Below are positions 27,081-34,083 of a stretch of DNA of 39,795 bases, piece after piece. Source of the stretch: Blastococcus sp. (lineage in GTDB: Bacteria > Actinomycetota > Actinomycetes > Mycobacteriales > Geodermatophilaceae); assembly GCA_025465355.1 (NCBI GenBank), contig JAODNN010000065.1:1-39795 (forward strand), in the 5' to 3' direction. Both the position numbers and the translations under genes were made by a program. Every line of letters starts with the position of its first letter. The first letter of the stretch is position 1. The notes under the pieces are model-generated. The model saw only the letters and a program-made list of their open reading frames with translations, was not told the DNA's origin and did not search any database.

Positions 27081-28418
27081 GTGAGCTCCGGGAGCCTGCG
27101 CAGCCGGCTGTCGTGGTCGGCCTCGCTCGTCGTCGCGCTGTGGGTACTCGTCGTGTCGATCGCCGCCAACCTGCTGCTCTCCGCCGTGCTGGCGCGGCAG
27201 GCCGACAGCGTGCTCCAGGCGCGCGCCGAGGCGACCGCTGCCACCCTCCAGGTGGCGTCCGACGGCCGGGTGACCGTGGACGACTCCCGCAGCGACCGCG
27301 CCCTCGACGTCGGCACCTGGATCCTCTCCGGAGACAGCACGGTGGTGGAGCGGCCGACCGGCAGTTCCCCGGCTCTCGACCGGCGGGCGACCGCGTTGGC
27401 AGGGAACGGCCTGCGAGCTGTCGACAGCGGCCTCGCCGACCCCGTCCGGTTGCTTGCGTTGCCGGTCCTCGATCACGGCCGGCAGGTGGCCACAGTTGTC
27501 ACCAGCACGTCGCTCGCCCCGTACCGGCAGGTCGAGCGACTGACGCTGTTCGGGACGATCGTCGCGGCGATGCTGCTCCTGGTCGTCGTCCATCTGGTGC
27601 TGCGGGTCAACGTGTCGCGGGCGCTGCGGCCGGTGCAGCAGATGAGTGCCCAGGCCGCCCGGTGGAGCGCCGACGAGATCGACCGCCGGTTCGGGCACCG
27701 CCGACGGCCTGCGGAGCTGGCGGAGCTGGCCGAGACCCTGGACGGCGTCCTGAACCGGCTCTCGGCGGTCGTCCGGCACGAGCAGCACCTCTCGGCCGAA
27801 CTGTCCCACGAGCTGCGGACGCCACTGGCCCGGCTCCAGGCCGAGCTCGACTGGCTCGCCGACCGACCCAGGAACGCCGCTGAGGTCACCCGCTCGCACG
27901 CCGCCATGGGCGAGGCCACGGGCGCCATGGGGGAGATCCTCGAGACGCTCATGACCACTGCCCGTTCCGGCGTCGCCGTCGCTCCGGGCCGCTGCGCGCC
28001 GGCAACCGTCGTCGCCCGGGCGGTGGAGCGGTTGGGCCCCGCGCACGCCGACCTGGATGTCACCGTCGACATCCCCTCGGATCTCGTCGCCGGGGTCGAC
28101 GCCCCCGTGCTCGACCGGCTGCTGGGTCCACTCCTGGACAACGCCGTCCGGTACGCCTCGCGGGGGGTGACCATCACGGCTCGGTCCTGCGAGGCGGGCG
28201 TGGAACTGGAGGTCGCGGACGACGGCCCGGGGGTGCCGGCGGAGCTGGCCGACCATGTGTTCGAGGCCGGCCGGCGGGGAGACCCCGCCGACGGCCACGA
28301 CGGCGCCGGGCTGGGCCTCGCGCTGGCCGCGCGGCTGGCGACGGCGGCTCGCGGTTCTCTCACGCTGCGGCCGGGTGGCCCGGGGGCGTCCTTCGTCGTC
28401 CGGCTCCCGGCCGGCTGA
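27081..28418 (+). CDS. OmpR-type sensor histidine kinase
   Basis: This is a 445-residue kinase with GTG 27081 as start. TM1 is at about 14-36 (LVVALWVLVVSIAANLLLSA) and an external sensor of about 100 residues follows. TM2 is near 156-175 (FGTIVAAMLLLVVVHLVL), followed by HAMP (VSRALRPVQQMSAQAARWSA). The phosphoaccepting H243 is in LSAELSHELRTPLARLQAEL. The ATP domain has LLDNAVRYA, VADDGPGVP and DGAGLGLALAARLA. The dimer/acceptor helix and all ATP-binding boxes are intact. It is the partner of the regulator 28 bases upstream. It ends 11 bases before the convergent TerC gene. The sensed signal is unknown, but location beside TerC genes and a COG4705-type protein suggests membrane or metal stress. 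Confidence 0.9.
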   Translation: MSSGSLRSRLSWSASLVVALWVLVVSIAANLLLSAVLARQADSVLQARAEATAATLQVASDGRVTVDDSRSDRALDVGTWILSGDSTVVERPTGSSPALDRRATALAGNGLRAVDSGLADPVRLLALPVLDHGRQVATVVTSTSLAPYRQVERLTLFGTIVAAMLLLVVVHLVLRVNVSRALRPVQQMSAQAARWSADEIDRRFGHRRRPAELAELAETLDGVLNRLSAVVRHEQHLSAELSHELRTPLARLQAELDWLADRPRNAAEVTRSHAAMGEATGAMGEILETLMTTARSGVAVAPGRCAPATVVARAVERLGPAHADLDVTVDIPSDLVAGVDAPVLDRLLGPLLDNAVRYASRGVTITARSCEAGVELEVADDGPGVPAELADHVFEAGRRGDPADGHDGAGLGLALAARLATAARGSLTLRPGGPGASFVVRLPAG

Positions 28419-28429
28419 ACCCGGAGCGG

Positions 28430-29407
28430 TCACTGGCTCCGGCGGAGGTCCAGCCGGGTCTTGCCCAGGCTCGCGGCGGTCGTGAGGCTCAGCGTGCCGA
28501 GGATGAAGGCCAGAGACGTCACGATCCCGATCTGGGGGAGAGGCATCGGGCCCAGCGTGTCGATGTGCGAGCCGTGCAGGGCCTCGATGAGCAGCTTGAC
28601 GCCGATGAAGGCGAGGATCACCGACAAGCCGATGTTGAGGTAGATGATCCGCTCCAGCAGCCCGCCGATGAGGAAGTAGAGCTGGCGGAGTCCGAGCAGG
28701 GCGAAGGCGTTCGCCGTCAGGACGATGTACGGGTCCTGGGTCAGGCCGAAGATTGCGGGGATCGAGTCGAGGGCGAACACGACGTTGGCGATGCCGATCG
28801 CGCTGATGACGATGACGAGGGGCGTGACCATTCGCCGCCCGGCCACGCGCGCGGTCAGGGCGGTTCCGGCGTAGCCGTCGGTGAGCGGCAGGACGCGCCG
28901 CAGCCCCCGCAGCAGCCTGCCCTCCTGGAAGTCGTCCTCGTCGTTCGTGCCCTCGAGCGCCAGGCGGATGGCGGTGTACACCAGGAACGCGCCGAAGATG
29001 TAGAACACCCAGCTCGCCGCCGCGATGGCGGCGGCGCCGGCGGCGATGAACGCCCCGCGCAGGAACATCGACACGACGATGCCGATGTAGAGCACCTTGT
29101 CGACGGCCAGCGAGGGCACCGCGAACCGCGACATGATGATGATGAAGACGAAGAGGTTGTCGACGCTCAGGCTGTATTCGGTGATGTAGCCGGCGACGAA
29201 TTCGCCGCCCGTGGTGCCCGCCCTGAACACGAAAAGGCCGATCGCGAACAGGGCCGCCAGACCGACGTAGAAGATCACCCATGACGTGGCCTGCCGGATG
29301 GACACGGCGGTGTCGCGGCGGGCGATCACGACCAGGTCGAGCACCACGATGGCCAGGAAACCGATCGCCGTCAGGGCCCAGACCAGGGGCGAGACGGCAG
29401 TGAACAC
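28430..29407 (-). CDS. TerC-family integral membrane protein, copy 1
   Basis: This is a 325-residue protein with about nine membrane segments. TerC signatures are YITEYSLSVDNLFVFIIIM with D83, FLRGAFIAAGAAAI, VFYIFGAFLVYTAIRLALEG and NVVFALDSIPAIFGLTQDPY. The family includes manganese exporters and tellurium-resistance proteins, and the acidic residues in the two DN/DS motifs are thought to line the metal path. GTG 29407 is chosen over the ATG eight codons upstream because CGGAGG lies eight bases before it. The leader carries a yybP-ykoY riboswitch and a hairpin between aptamer and Shine-Dalgarno. It is divergent from a second TerC gene with the same type of switch. Confidence 0.92.
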   Translation of the reverse strand: MFTAVSPLVWALTAIGFLAIVVLDLVVIARRDTAVSIRQATSWVIFYVGLAALFAIGLFVFRAGTTGGEFVAGYITEYSLSVDNLFVFIIIMSRFAVPSLAVDKVLYIGIVVSMFLRGAFIAAGAAAIAAASWVFYIFGAFLVYTAIRLALEGTNDEDDFQEGRLLRGLRRVLPLTDGYAGTALTARVAGRRMVTPLVIVISAIGIANVVFALDSIPAIFGLTQDPYIVLTANAFALLGLRQLYFLIGGLLERIIYLNIGLSVILAFIGVKLLIEALHGSHIDTLGPMPLPQIGIVTSLAFILGTLSLTTAASLGKTRLDLRRSQ

Positions 29408-29422
29408 GGGGAGCCTCCGAAC

Positions 29423-29438
29423 GCCGTCCATCGACGGC
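29423..29438 (-). repeat. Expression-platform hairpin in the TerC copy 1 leader
   Basis: A perfect 6-bp stem GCCGTC-GATG-GACGGC lies between the aptamer (ends 29443) and the Shine-Dalgarno (29414-29418). It brings the P1 3' strand CCUUCGGA (29449-29442) next to the ribosome site UUCGGAGG (29421-29414). These can pair over eight positions including two G-U pairs. Confidence 0.6.
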
Positions 29439-29442
29439 AGGT

Positions 29443-29545
29443 CCGAAGGTCTCTTCCGCCCACTGTCGTGGACCAGCAGAACCGGGACCGCCGACGAGGC
29501 GTTCCGTGATGACGACGCTGCTGCGAAGGAATACTCCCCTTCCGC
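29443..29545 (-). ncRNA. yybP-ykoY (Mn2+) riboswitch for TerC copy 1
   Basis: On minus the aptamer opens with CGGAAGGGGAGTATTCC (GGGGAGTA at 29539-29532) and contains CGTCATCACG. It closes with AAGAGACCTTCGG (29455-29443), the layout of the yybP-ykoY family: P1, invariant GGGGAGUA loop, long arms, GAGACC return. P1 pairs GAAGG with CCTTC. Members bind Mn2+ and control metal exporters. The TerC gene begins 35 bases after the aptamer. The TAAGTT -10 box at 29556-29551 places transcription start at the aptamer's first base. Confidence 0.85.
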
Positions 29546-29550
29546 CGATG

Positions 29551-29556
29551 AACTTA
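29551..29556 (-). promoter_or_regulatory. -10 box TAAGTT for TerC copy 1
   Basis: TAAGTT on minus matches TANNNT and ends about six bases before the 5' strand of aptamer helix P1, which is the expected position of the transcription start of a riboswitch leader. No confident -35 hexamer was identified. Confidence 0.5.
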
Positions 29557-29666
29557 ACGCATCCGTTTCGCGGGCTCGGGAACCATCCGGTTCGCCGGTG
29601 CGTTGGGGCAGGCGGACTCCAGGAGTGGTGCGTGGTTGACGCCTGTCCCGTTCCGGGGTCCGACGT

Positions 29667-29765
29667 GGAGGGGAGTATCCCTACGCGGCGGTGTCGTCAT
29701 CACGAGGTCCATGACCTCCGGCGCCGTCGGTCGTCGGCACCGAGCCTGCGGCGGGAGAGACCTCC
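29667..29765 (+). ncRNA. yybP-ykoY (Mn2+) riboswitch for TerC copy 2
   Basis: The plus-strand leader reads GGAGGGGAGTATCCCTACG (GGGGAGTA at 29670-29677), has the shared CGTCATCACGAGG core and ends GGCGGGAGAGACCTCC. P1 pairs GGAGG (29667-29671) with CCTCC (29761-29765). The 3' strand ACCTCCGG (29760-29767) is also an exact 8-base complement of CCGGAGGT (29787-29794), which holds the TerC Shine-Dalgarno. P1 and ribosome-site sequestration are therefore mutually exclusive, predicting that Mn2+ binding exposes the site and turns translation on. The ATG is 40 bases after the aptamer. Confidence 0.87.
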
Positions 29766-29804
29766 GGTACTGACTCATGCCAGTTGCCGGAGGTATATCG
29801 CCGT

Positions 29805-30821
29805 ATGGACGTCCCGTTCTTCGTCTGGGCTCTCACGATCGCCGCGATCGTCGGGATGCTGATCTTCGATTTCGTCGGGCACGCGCGCACGCCGCACGCG
29901 CCGACGCTGCGTGAGTCCGCGATCTGGTCGGCGGTCTACGTCGGACTCGCGATCGTCTTCGGCCTCCTCGTCCTGTGGTTCTCCGGGGCCGGCTACGCAG
30001 GCGAGTACTTCGCGGGCTACGTGACCGAGAAGAGTCTCTCGGTCGACAACCTCTTCGTCTTCGTGCTGATCTTTGCGGCCTTCGCCGTGCCGCGGCAGGT
30101 GCAGCAGAAGGTGCTGCTGTTCGGCATCACGTTCGCGCTCGGGCTGCGGACGGTCTTCATCCTGGTCGGCGCGGCCGCCATCGAGAACTTCAGCTGGGTC
30201 TTCTACCTGTTCGGCGCGATCCTCATCTACACGGCATGGGCCCAGGCGCGCAGCGGCGGGCACAGCGGCGGCGACGACTACCAGGAGAACGCCGTCCTGC
30301 GGTTCACCCGGAAGGTCCTGCCGACGACGCCGGAGTACCACTCCGACCGGATGACGGTGAAGGTCGACGGGAAGCGCTTCATCACGCCGCTGGCCATCGC
30401 GCTGATCGCGATCGGTGTCGCGGACGTCATCTTCGCCGTCGACTCCATACCGGCGATCTTCGGGCTCACCCAGGAGACCTACCTGGTGTTCGCGGCCAAC
30501 GCGTTCTCCCTGCTCGGCCTGCGGCAGCTGTTCTTCCTCATCGACGGGCTGCTCGACCGGCTGGTCTACCTGGCCTACGGGCTGGCCGTGATCCTCGGCT
30601 TCATCGGCGCCAAGCTCGTGATCCACGCCCTGCACACCAACGAGCTGCCCTTCATCAACGGTGGCGAGCACGTCACGGCGATCCCCGAGATCTCGACCGC
30701 GCTCTCCCTCGCCGTGATCGTCGGAACCCTGGTCGTGACGACCGTGGCCAGCCTGGCCAAGGGCCGCGCCGACCGCGGCGCCGCCGTCGACGAACCCCGC
30801 GACGTGACGCCTCGCGCCTGA
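29805..30821 (+). CDS. TerC-family integral membrane protein, copy 2
   Basis: This 338-residue protein starts at ATG 29805 with GGAGG 11 bases upstream. It shows the TerC plan: an N-terminal segment MDVPFFVWALTIAAIVGML, then VTEKSLSVDNLFVFVLIFAA with D81, TFALGLRTVFILVGAAAIEN, VFYLFGAILIYTAW and DVIFAVDSIPAIFGLTQETY, and a C-terminal motif LPFINGGEHVTAIPEI. About nine transmembrane segments are present. A role in manganese or other metal export is likely from the family and from the riboswitch in its leader. The protein is closer in layout to copy 3 (shared FINGGEH motif) than to the divergent copy 1. A terminator-like hairpin and a 9-base tandem repeat follow before copy 3. Confidence 0.93.
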   Translation: MDVPFFVWALTIAAIVGMLIFDFVGHARTPHAPTLRESAIWSAVYVGLAIVFGLLVLWFSGAGYAGEYFAGYVTEKSLSVDNLFVFVLIFAAFAVPRQVQQKVLLFGITFALGLRTVFILVGAAAIENFSWVFYLFGAILIYTAWAQARSGGHSGGDDYQENAVLRFTRKVLPTTPEYHSDRMTVKVDGKRFITPLAIALIAIGVADVIFAVDSIPAIFGLTQETYLVFAANAFSLLGLRQLFFLIDGLLDRLVYLAYGLAVILGFIGAKLVIHALHTNELPFINGGEHVTAIPEISTALSLAVIVGTLVVTTVASLAKGRADRGAAVDEPRDVTPRA

Positions 30822-30827
30822 CCCGTC

Positions 30828-30860
30828 CGGGAGGGGCGGACAGCCCGCCGGACCCTCCCG
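30828..30860 (+). terminator. Hairpin after TerC copy 2
   Basis: The arms CGGGAGGG (30828-30835) and CCCTCCCG (30853-30860) are exact reverse complements, with an inner GGGC/GCCC pairing, beginning seven bases after the TerC stop. It may terminate or attenuate transcription before the third TerC gene, which lacks its own riboswitch. Confidence 0.55.
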
Positions 30861-30892
30861 ACCGACCCGACCGACCCGACCGACCCGACCGA
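30857..30892 (+). repeat. Four tandem copies of a 9-base unit CCCGACCGA
   Basis: Four exact head-to-tail copies of CCCGACCGA occupy 30857-30892 between TerC copies 2 and 3, overlapping the last bases of the hairpin. Copy number in such perfect short arrays usually varies between strains. No reading frame uses it. Confidence 0.9.
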
Positions 30893-30938
30893 CCGCAGCC
30901 GCCAGCCGCTGCTCGAACCCGTCCGTGAGGTGGAAACC

Positions 30939-31955
30939 GTGGACCTGCCCGCGTGGTTCGCGATCGCGACCTTCGTGGGGCTCACCGCCCTGCTGCTCGC
31001 CGACCTCGCGCTCGTCGCCCGCCGCCCGCACGAGCCCTCGGTCAAGGAGTCCGCCCTCTGGGTGAGCTTCTACGTGGCCCTTGCCCTGATCTTCGGCCTC
31101 GTCCTGCTCGTCGTGGCGAACAGGACGTCCGCGACGGAGTTCTATGCGGGGTGGCTGACCGAGTACAGCCTGTCGGTCGACAACCTGTTCGTCTTCGTGA
31201 TCATCATGGCCCGCTTCCGGGTGCCGCGGCACCTGCAGCAGCACGCGCTGATGGTGGGCATCCTCATCGCACTGGTTCTCCGCGGCATGTTCATCCTTGC
31301 CGGAGCCACGCTGATCGAACGGTTCACCTGGCTCTTCTACTTCTTCGGCGCCTTCCTGATCTACACGGCGATCAACCTGGTCCGTTCCCGCGGGGAGGAC
31401 GAGGACTACGAGGAGAACGCCTTCATCCGGCGGATGCGCTCGGTGCTGCCGATCAGCTCGGAATTCCAGGGCAGCCGGATGCGGCTGGTCGAGAACGGCA
31501 GGAAGATCTGGACGCCGCTGATCGTCGTCTTCCTCGCCCTGGGGACGACGGACCTCATCTTCGCGCTCGACAGCATCCCGGCGATCTTCGGGCTCACGCG
31601 GGAGCCGTTCATCGTCTTCACCGCGAACGTGTTCGCGCTGATGGGCCTGCGCCAGCTCTACTTCCTGCTGGGCGGGCTCCTCGAGCGGCTGGTCTACCTC
31701 TCGCTGGGCCTGGCGGTGATCCTCGGGTTCATCGGCGGAAAGCTCGTGATGGAGGCGCTGCACGAGAACTCGCTGCCGTTCATCAACGGCGGGGAGCACA
31801 TCACCGCGGTGCCCGGCATTCCGATCTGGCTGTCGCTGACGATCATCCTGGGGGTGCTGATCGTCGCCACCGTCGCGAGCCTGGTGAAGACGCGCGGCGG
31901 CACGACGCCGGCGGCCGAGGCCACCGACACTGCCCCACGGCGGGCCGACGGCTGA
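30939..31955 (+). CDS. TerC-family integral membrane protein, copy 3
   Basis: This is a 338-residue protein if GTG 30939 is used. GAGGTGG seven bases upstream favours it over GTG 30930. Signatures are WLTEYSLSVDNLFVFVIIMA with D81, VLRGMFILAGATLIERF, LFYFFGAFLIYTAINLV and DLIFALDSIPAIFGLTREPF, ending SLPFINGGEHITAVPGI. About nine membrane segments are present. It follows copy 2 by 117 bases holding a hairpin and tandem repeat. I see no yybP-ykoY element there, so its expression depends on read-through or on a separate promoter. Three TerC paralogues within 3.5 kb suggest specialised or additive metal export. Confidence 0.92.
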   Translation: MDLPAWFAIATFVGLTALLLADLALVARRPHEPSVKESALWVSFYVALALIFGLVLLVVANRTSATEFYAGWLTEYSLSVDNLFVFVIIMARFRVPRHLQQHALMVGILIALVLRGMFILAGATLIERFTWLFYFFGAFLIYTAINLVRSRGEDEDYEENAFIRRMRSVLPISSEFQGSRMRLVENGRKIWTPLIVVFLALGTTDLIFALDSIPAIFGLTREPFIVFTANVFALMGLRQLYFLLGGLLERLVYLSLGLAVILGFIGGKLVMEALHENSLPFINGGEHITAVPGIPIWLSLTIILGVLIVATVASLVKTRGGTTPAAEATDTAPRRADG

Positions 31956-31966
31956 GGCCGCTCGGC

Positions 31967-31972
31967 TAGCGT
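31967..31972 (+). promoter_or_regulatory. -10 box TAGCGT, leaderless promoter of the S9 peptidase gene
   Basis: TAGCGT ends eight bases before ATG 31981 and no Shine-Dalgarno precedes that ATG, matching the leaderless pattern seen elsewhere in the window. Confidence 0.45.
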
Positions 31973-31980
31973 CGCGGAAC

Positions 31981-34047
31981 ATGCGGCCGACCGAGCTTGC
32001 CCTCCTCCGGACCCCGGGCGTCCCGACCGTGTCCCCGGACGGCCGGATCGCCGTCGTCGCCGTGAGCCGGCCCGACCTGGACGCCGACGAGTACCGCAGC
32101 CAGCTGTGGGCCGTGCCCACGGACGGCTCGGCGCCGGCCCGGCCGCTCACCTCCGGTCACCGCGACAGCGACCCTGCCTTCTCTCCCGACGGCCGCTGGC
32201 TGGCCTATCTCAGCGCCGAGCCGGCCGGGCGGCCGCAGGTGTGGGTGCTGCCGACCGCGGGCGGTACCGCCCGCCGGCTGACCGGCCACCACCTGGGGGC
32301 AGGCGCGCCGGTCTGGTCGCCGGATTCCCGGCGGCTGGCCTACACCGCGCGGGTGCCGGAGCCCGGCCGGTACGGCACGGTCGAGGGGGTCGCCCCGGCG
32401 GCCGAGCCGCCGCGCCTGATCACCACGCTGCAGTACCGGCGGGACGACGTCGGGTTCCTGGGTGACCGGCGCAGCCAGGTCTTCGTGCTCGACCTGCCTG
32501 CCGACTACGAGGACGACGCCGCGACACCGGGCGAGGCGGTGCAGGTCACGACAGGTGACGCCGACTGCGTCGACGTCACCTGGCGGCCGGACGGCGCGGA
32601 GCTGGCGTTCGTCTCGGCCCGGCACGAGCGCGCCGACCGCGACCTGGTCCGTGACGTCTATGCCATCGCCCCGGACGGCACCGGACTGCGGCGGGTGACG
32701 GATTCGCGGGGGGACTGCGGGCTCCCGGCGTACTCGGCCGACGGCCGCACCATCTACCTGACCGCCGTGCCCGACCTCGGCCCGGACGGGGTCGATTTCG
32801 TCGCCCGGCAGGCGGTGCCGTGCCGGGTGGATGCCGCCGGCGGTGGGTTGGAGCCGTTGCTGGACCCCGAGACGCACCACGTCGCAGGCGAGACGCCGAC
32901 CACGGTGGTCACCGCGGGGGGCGTGCTGGTCGGTGTCGAACGGCGGGGGACCGTGGAACTGCTCCGCGTGCCGCTGGAGGGCGGGGAGCCCGAGACGCTG
33001 GTCGACGGCCCGTTCACCGTGCGGAGCGTCGCTGCCGGGGGCGGGGTCGTGGTCGCGACGGTGGCGCACGACCGGTCCGCCGGGGAGCTGATCGCGATCA
33101 CGCCGGGACGGCGCCGGCTGCTCACCGAGTTCGGCCGCCGGCTGGGCGAGACGGGCCGTATGCACCGCATGGCCGAACGGACGGCGACCGCGCCCGACGG
33201 CTACCCGGTGCACGGCTGGGTGACCACCCCACCGGGGCCGGGCCCGCACCCGGTGCTGCTGATGATCCACGGCGGTCCGTTCGCGCAGTACGGCTGGAAC
33301 CTGTTCGACGAGACGCAGACCTACGTCTCCGCCGGCTACGCCGTCGTCCAGTGCAATCCGCGCGGCTCGTCGGGCTACGGGCAGGCGCACGGGCGGGCGA
33401 TCCAGGGGGAGTGGGGAGAGAAGGACGCCGCCGACGTCCTGGCCTTCCTCGACGCCGCCCTGGAGGACCCCGCGCTCGACGCCGACCGGGTCGGGGTCAT
33501 GGGCGGCTCCTACGGCGGGTATCTGACGACGTTGCTTCTCGGGCGCACCTCGCGGTTCGCCGCCGCGATCAGCGAGCGCGCCTTCACCGACCCGGTGAGC
33601 TTCGCCGGGTCGTCGGACATCGGCTGGGTCTTTCCGGACCAGTACCTGGGCACGGACCCGGCCCGTGTCGCCGCGCAGAGCGCCCTGGCCTCCGCCGCGG
33701 CGATCACGACGCCGACGCTGGTGATCCACTCCGAGGAGGATTGGCGCTGCCCGGTCGAGCAGGGGGCGCGGCTGTACGTCGAGCTCAAGCGGCGCGGCGT
33801 CCCGTCCGAGCTGTTGCTGTTCCCGGGGGAGGGGCACGAGCTGTCCCGCTCCGGGCGGCCGCGGCACCGGCTGGCGCGGCTGGAGCATGTGTTGCGGTGG
33901 TGGGCGCGCTGGCTGCCCAACCCGTCCAATCCGGGCGAGGGACCGGCGGAGCTGCCGGAGGTGTCTCCCGCTCCGCTGACCGAAGCCGTCGGGGACGGAT
34001 CGATGGATGGCGAGCCGCTGACCGTGCGCGCCACGCGGGTGGACTGA
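31981..34047 (+). CDS. S9-family prolyl oligopeptidase / acylaminoacyl peptidase
   Basis: This 688-residue cytoplasmic serine peptidase has an N-terminal WD40-like beta-propeller of TolB type (repeated DPAFSPDGRWLAYLS, PVWSPDSRRLAYTA, VTWRPDGAELAFVS) in roughly residues 10-390. A C-terminal alpha/beta-hydrolase domain follows. The catalytic triad is S510 in GVMGGSYGGYLTT, D587 in HSEEDWRCPVEQG and H619 in PGEGHELSRSG. The oxyanion region is MIHGGPFAQYGWN. Family members remove acylated or prolyl residues from short peptides. The tail after about 640 is poorly conserved. A flavoprotein gene follows at 36 bases, so the two may be co-transcribed. The start is supported by the -10 box eight bases upstream. 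Confidence 0.92.
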   Translation: MRPTELALLRTPGVPTVSPDGRIAVVAVSRPDLDADEYRSQLWAVPTDGSAPARPLTSGHRDSDPAFSPDGRWLAYLSAEPAGRPQVWVLPTAGGTARRLTGHHLGAGAPVWSPDSRRLAYTARVPEPGRYGTVEGVAPAAEPPRLITTLQYRRDDVGFLGDRRSQVFVLDLPADYEDDAATPGEAVQVTTGDADCVDVTWRPDGAELAFVSARHERADRDLVRDVYAIAPDGTGLRRVTDSRGDCGLPAYSADGRTIYLTAVPDLGPDGVDFVARQAVPCRVDAAGGGLEPLLDPETHHVAGETPTTVVTAGGVLVGVERRGTVELLRVPLEGGEPETLVDGPFTVRSVAAGGGVVVATVAHDRSAGELIAITPGRRRLLTEFGRRLGETGRMHRMAERTATAPDGYPVHGWVTTPPGPGPHPVLLMIHGGPFAQYGWNLFDETQTYVSAGYAVVQCNPRGSSGYGQAHGRAIQGEWGEKDAADVLAFLDAALEDPALDADRVGVMGGSYGGYLTTLLLGRTSRFAAAISERAFTDPVSFAGSSDIGWVFPDQYLGTDPARVAAQSALASAAAITTPTLVIHSEEDWRCPVEQGARLYVELKRRGVPSELLLFPGEGHELSRSGRPRHRLARLEHVLRWWARWLPNPSNPGEGPAELPEVSPAPLTEAVGDGSMDGEPLTVRATRVD

Positions 34048-34083
34048 CAGGCTGGCACGGGGCAGGGAGTGAGAGGAGCCGCC

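Noticed and set aside
30857-30892. Possible CRISPR array from repeated units
   Set aside because: The units are 9 bases with no spacers, so it is a simple tandem repeat.
30822-30938. A third yybP-ykoY riboswitch before TerC copy 3
   Set aside because: The gap lacks GGGGAGTA and GAGACC elements and is too short. It holds only a hairpin and a tandem repeat.
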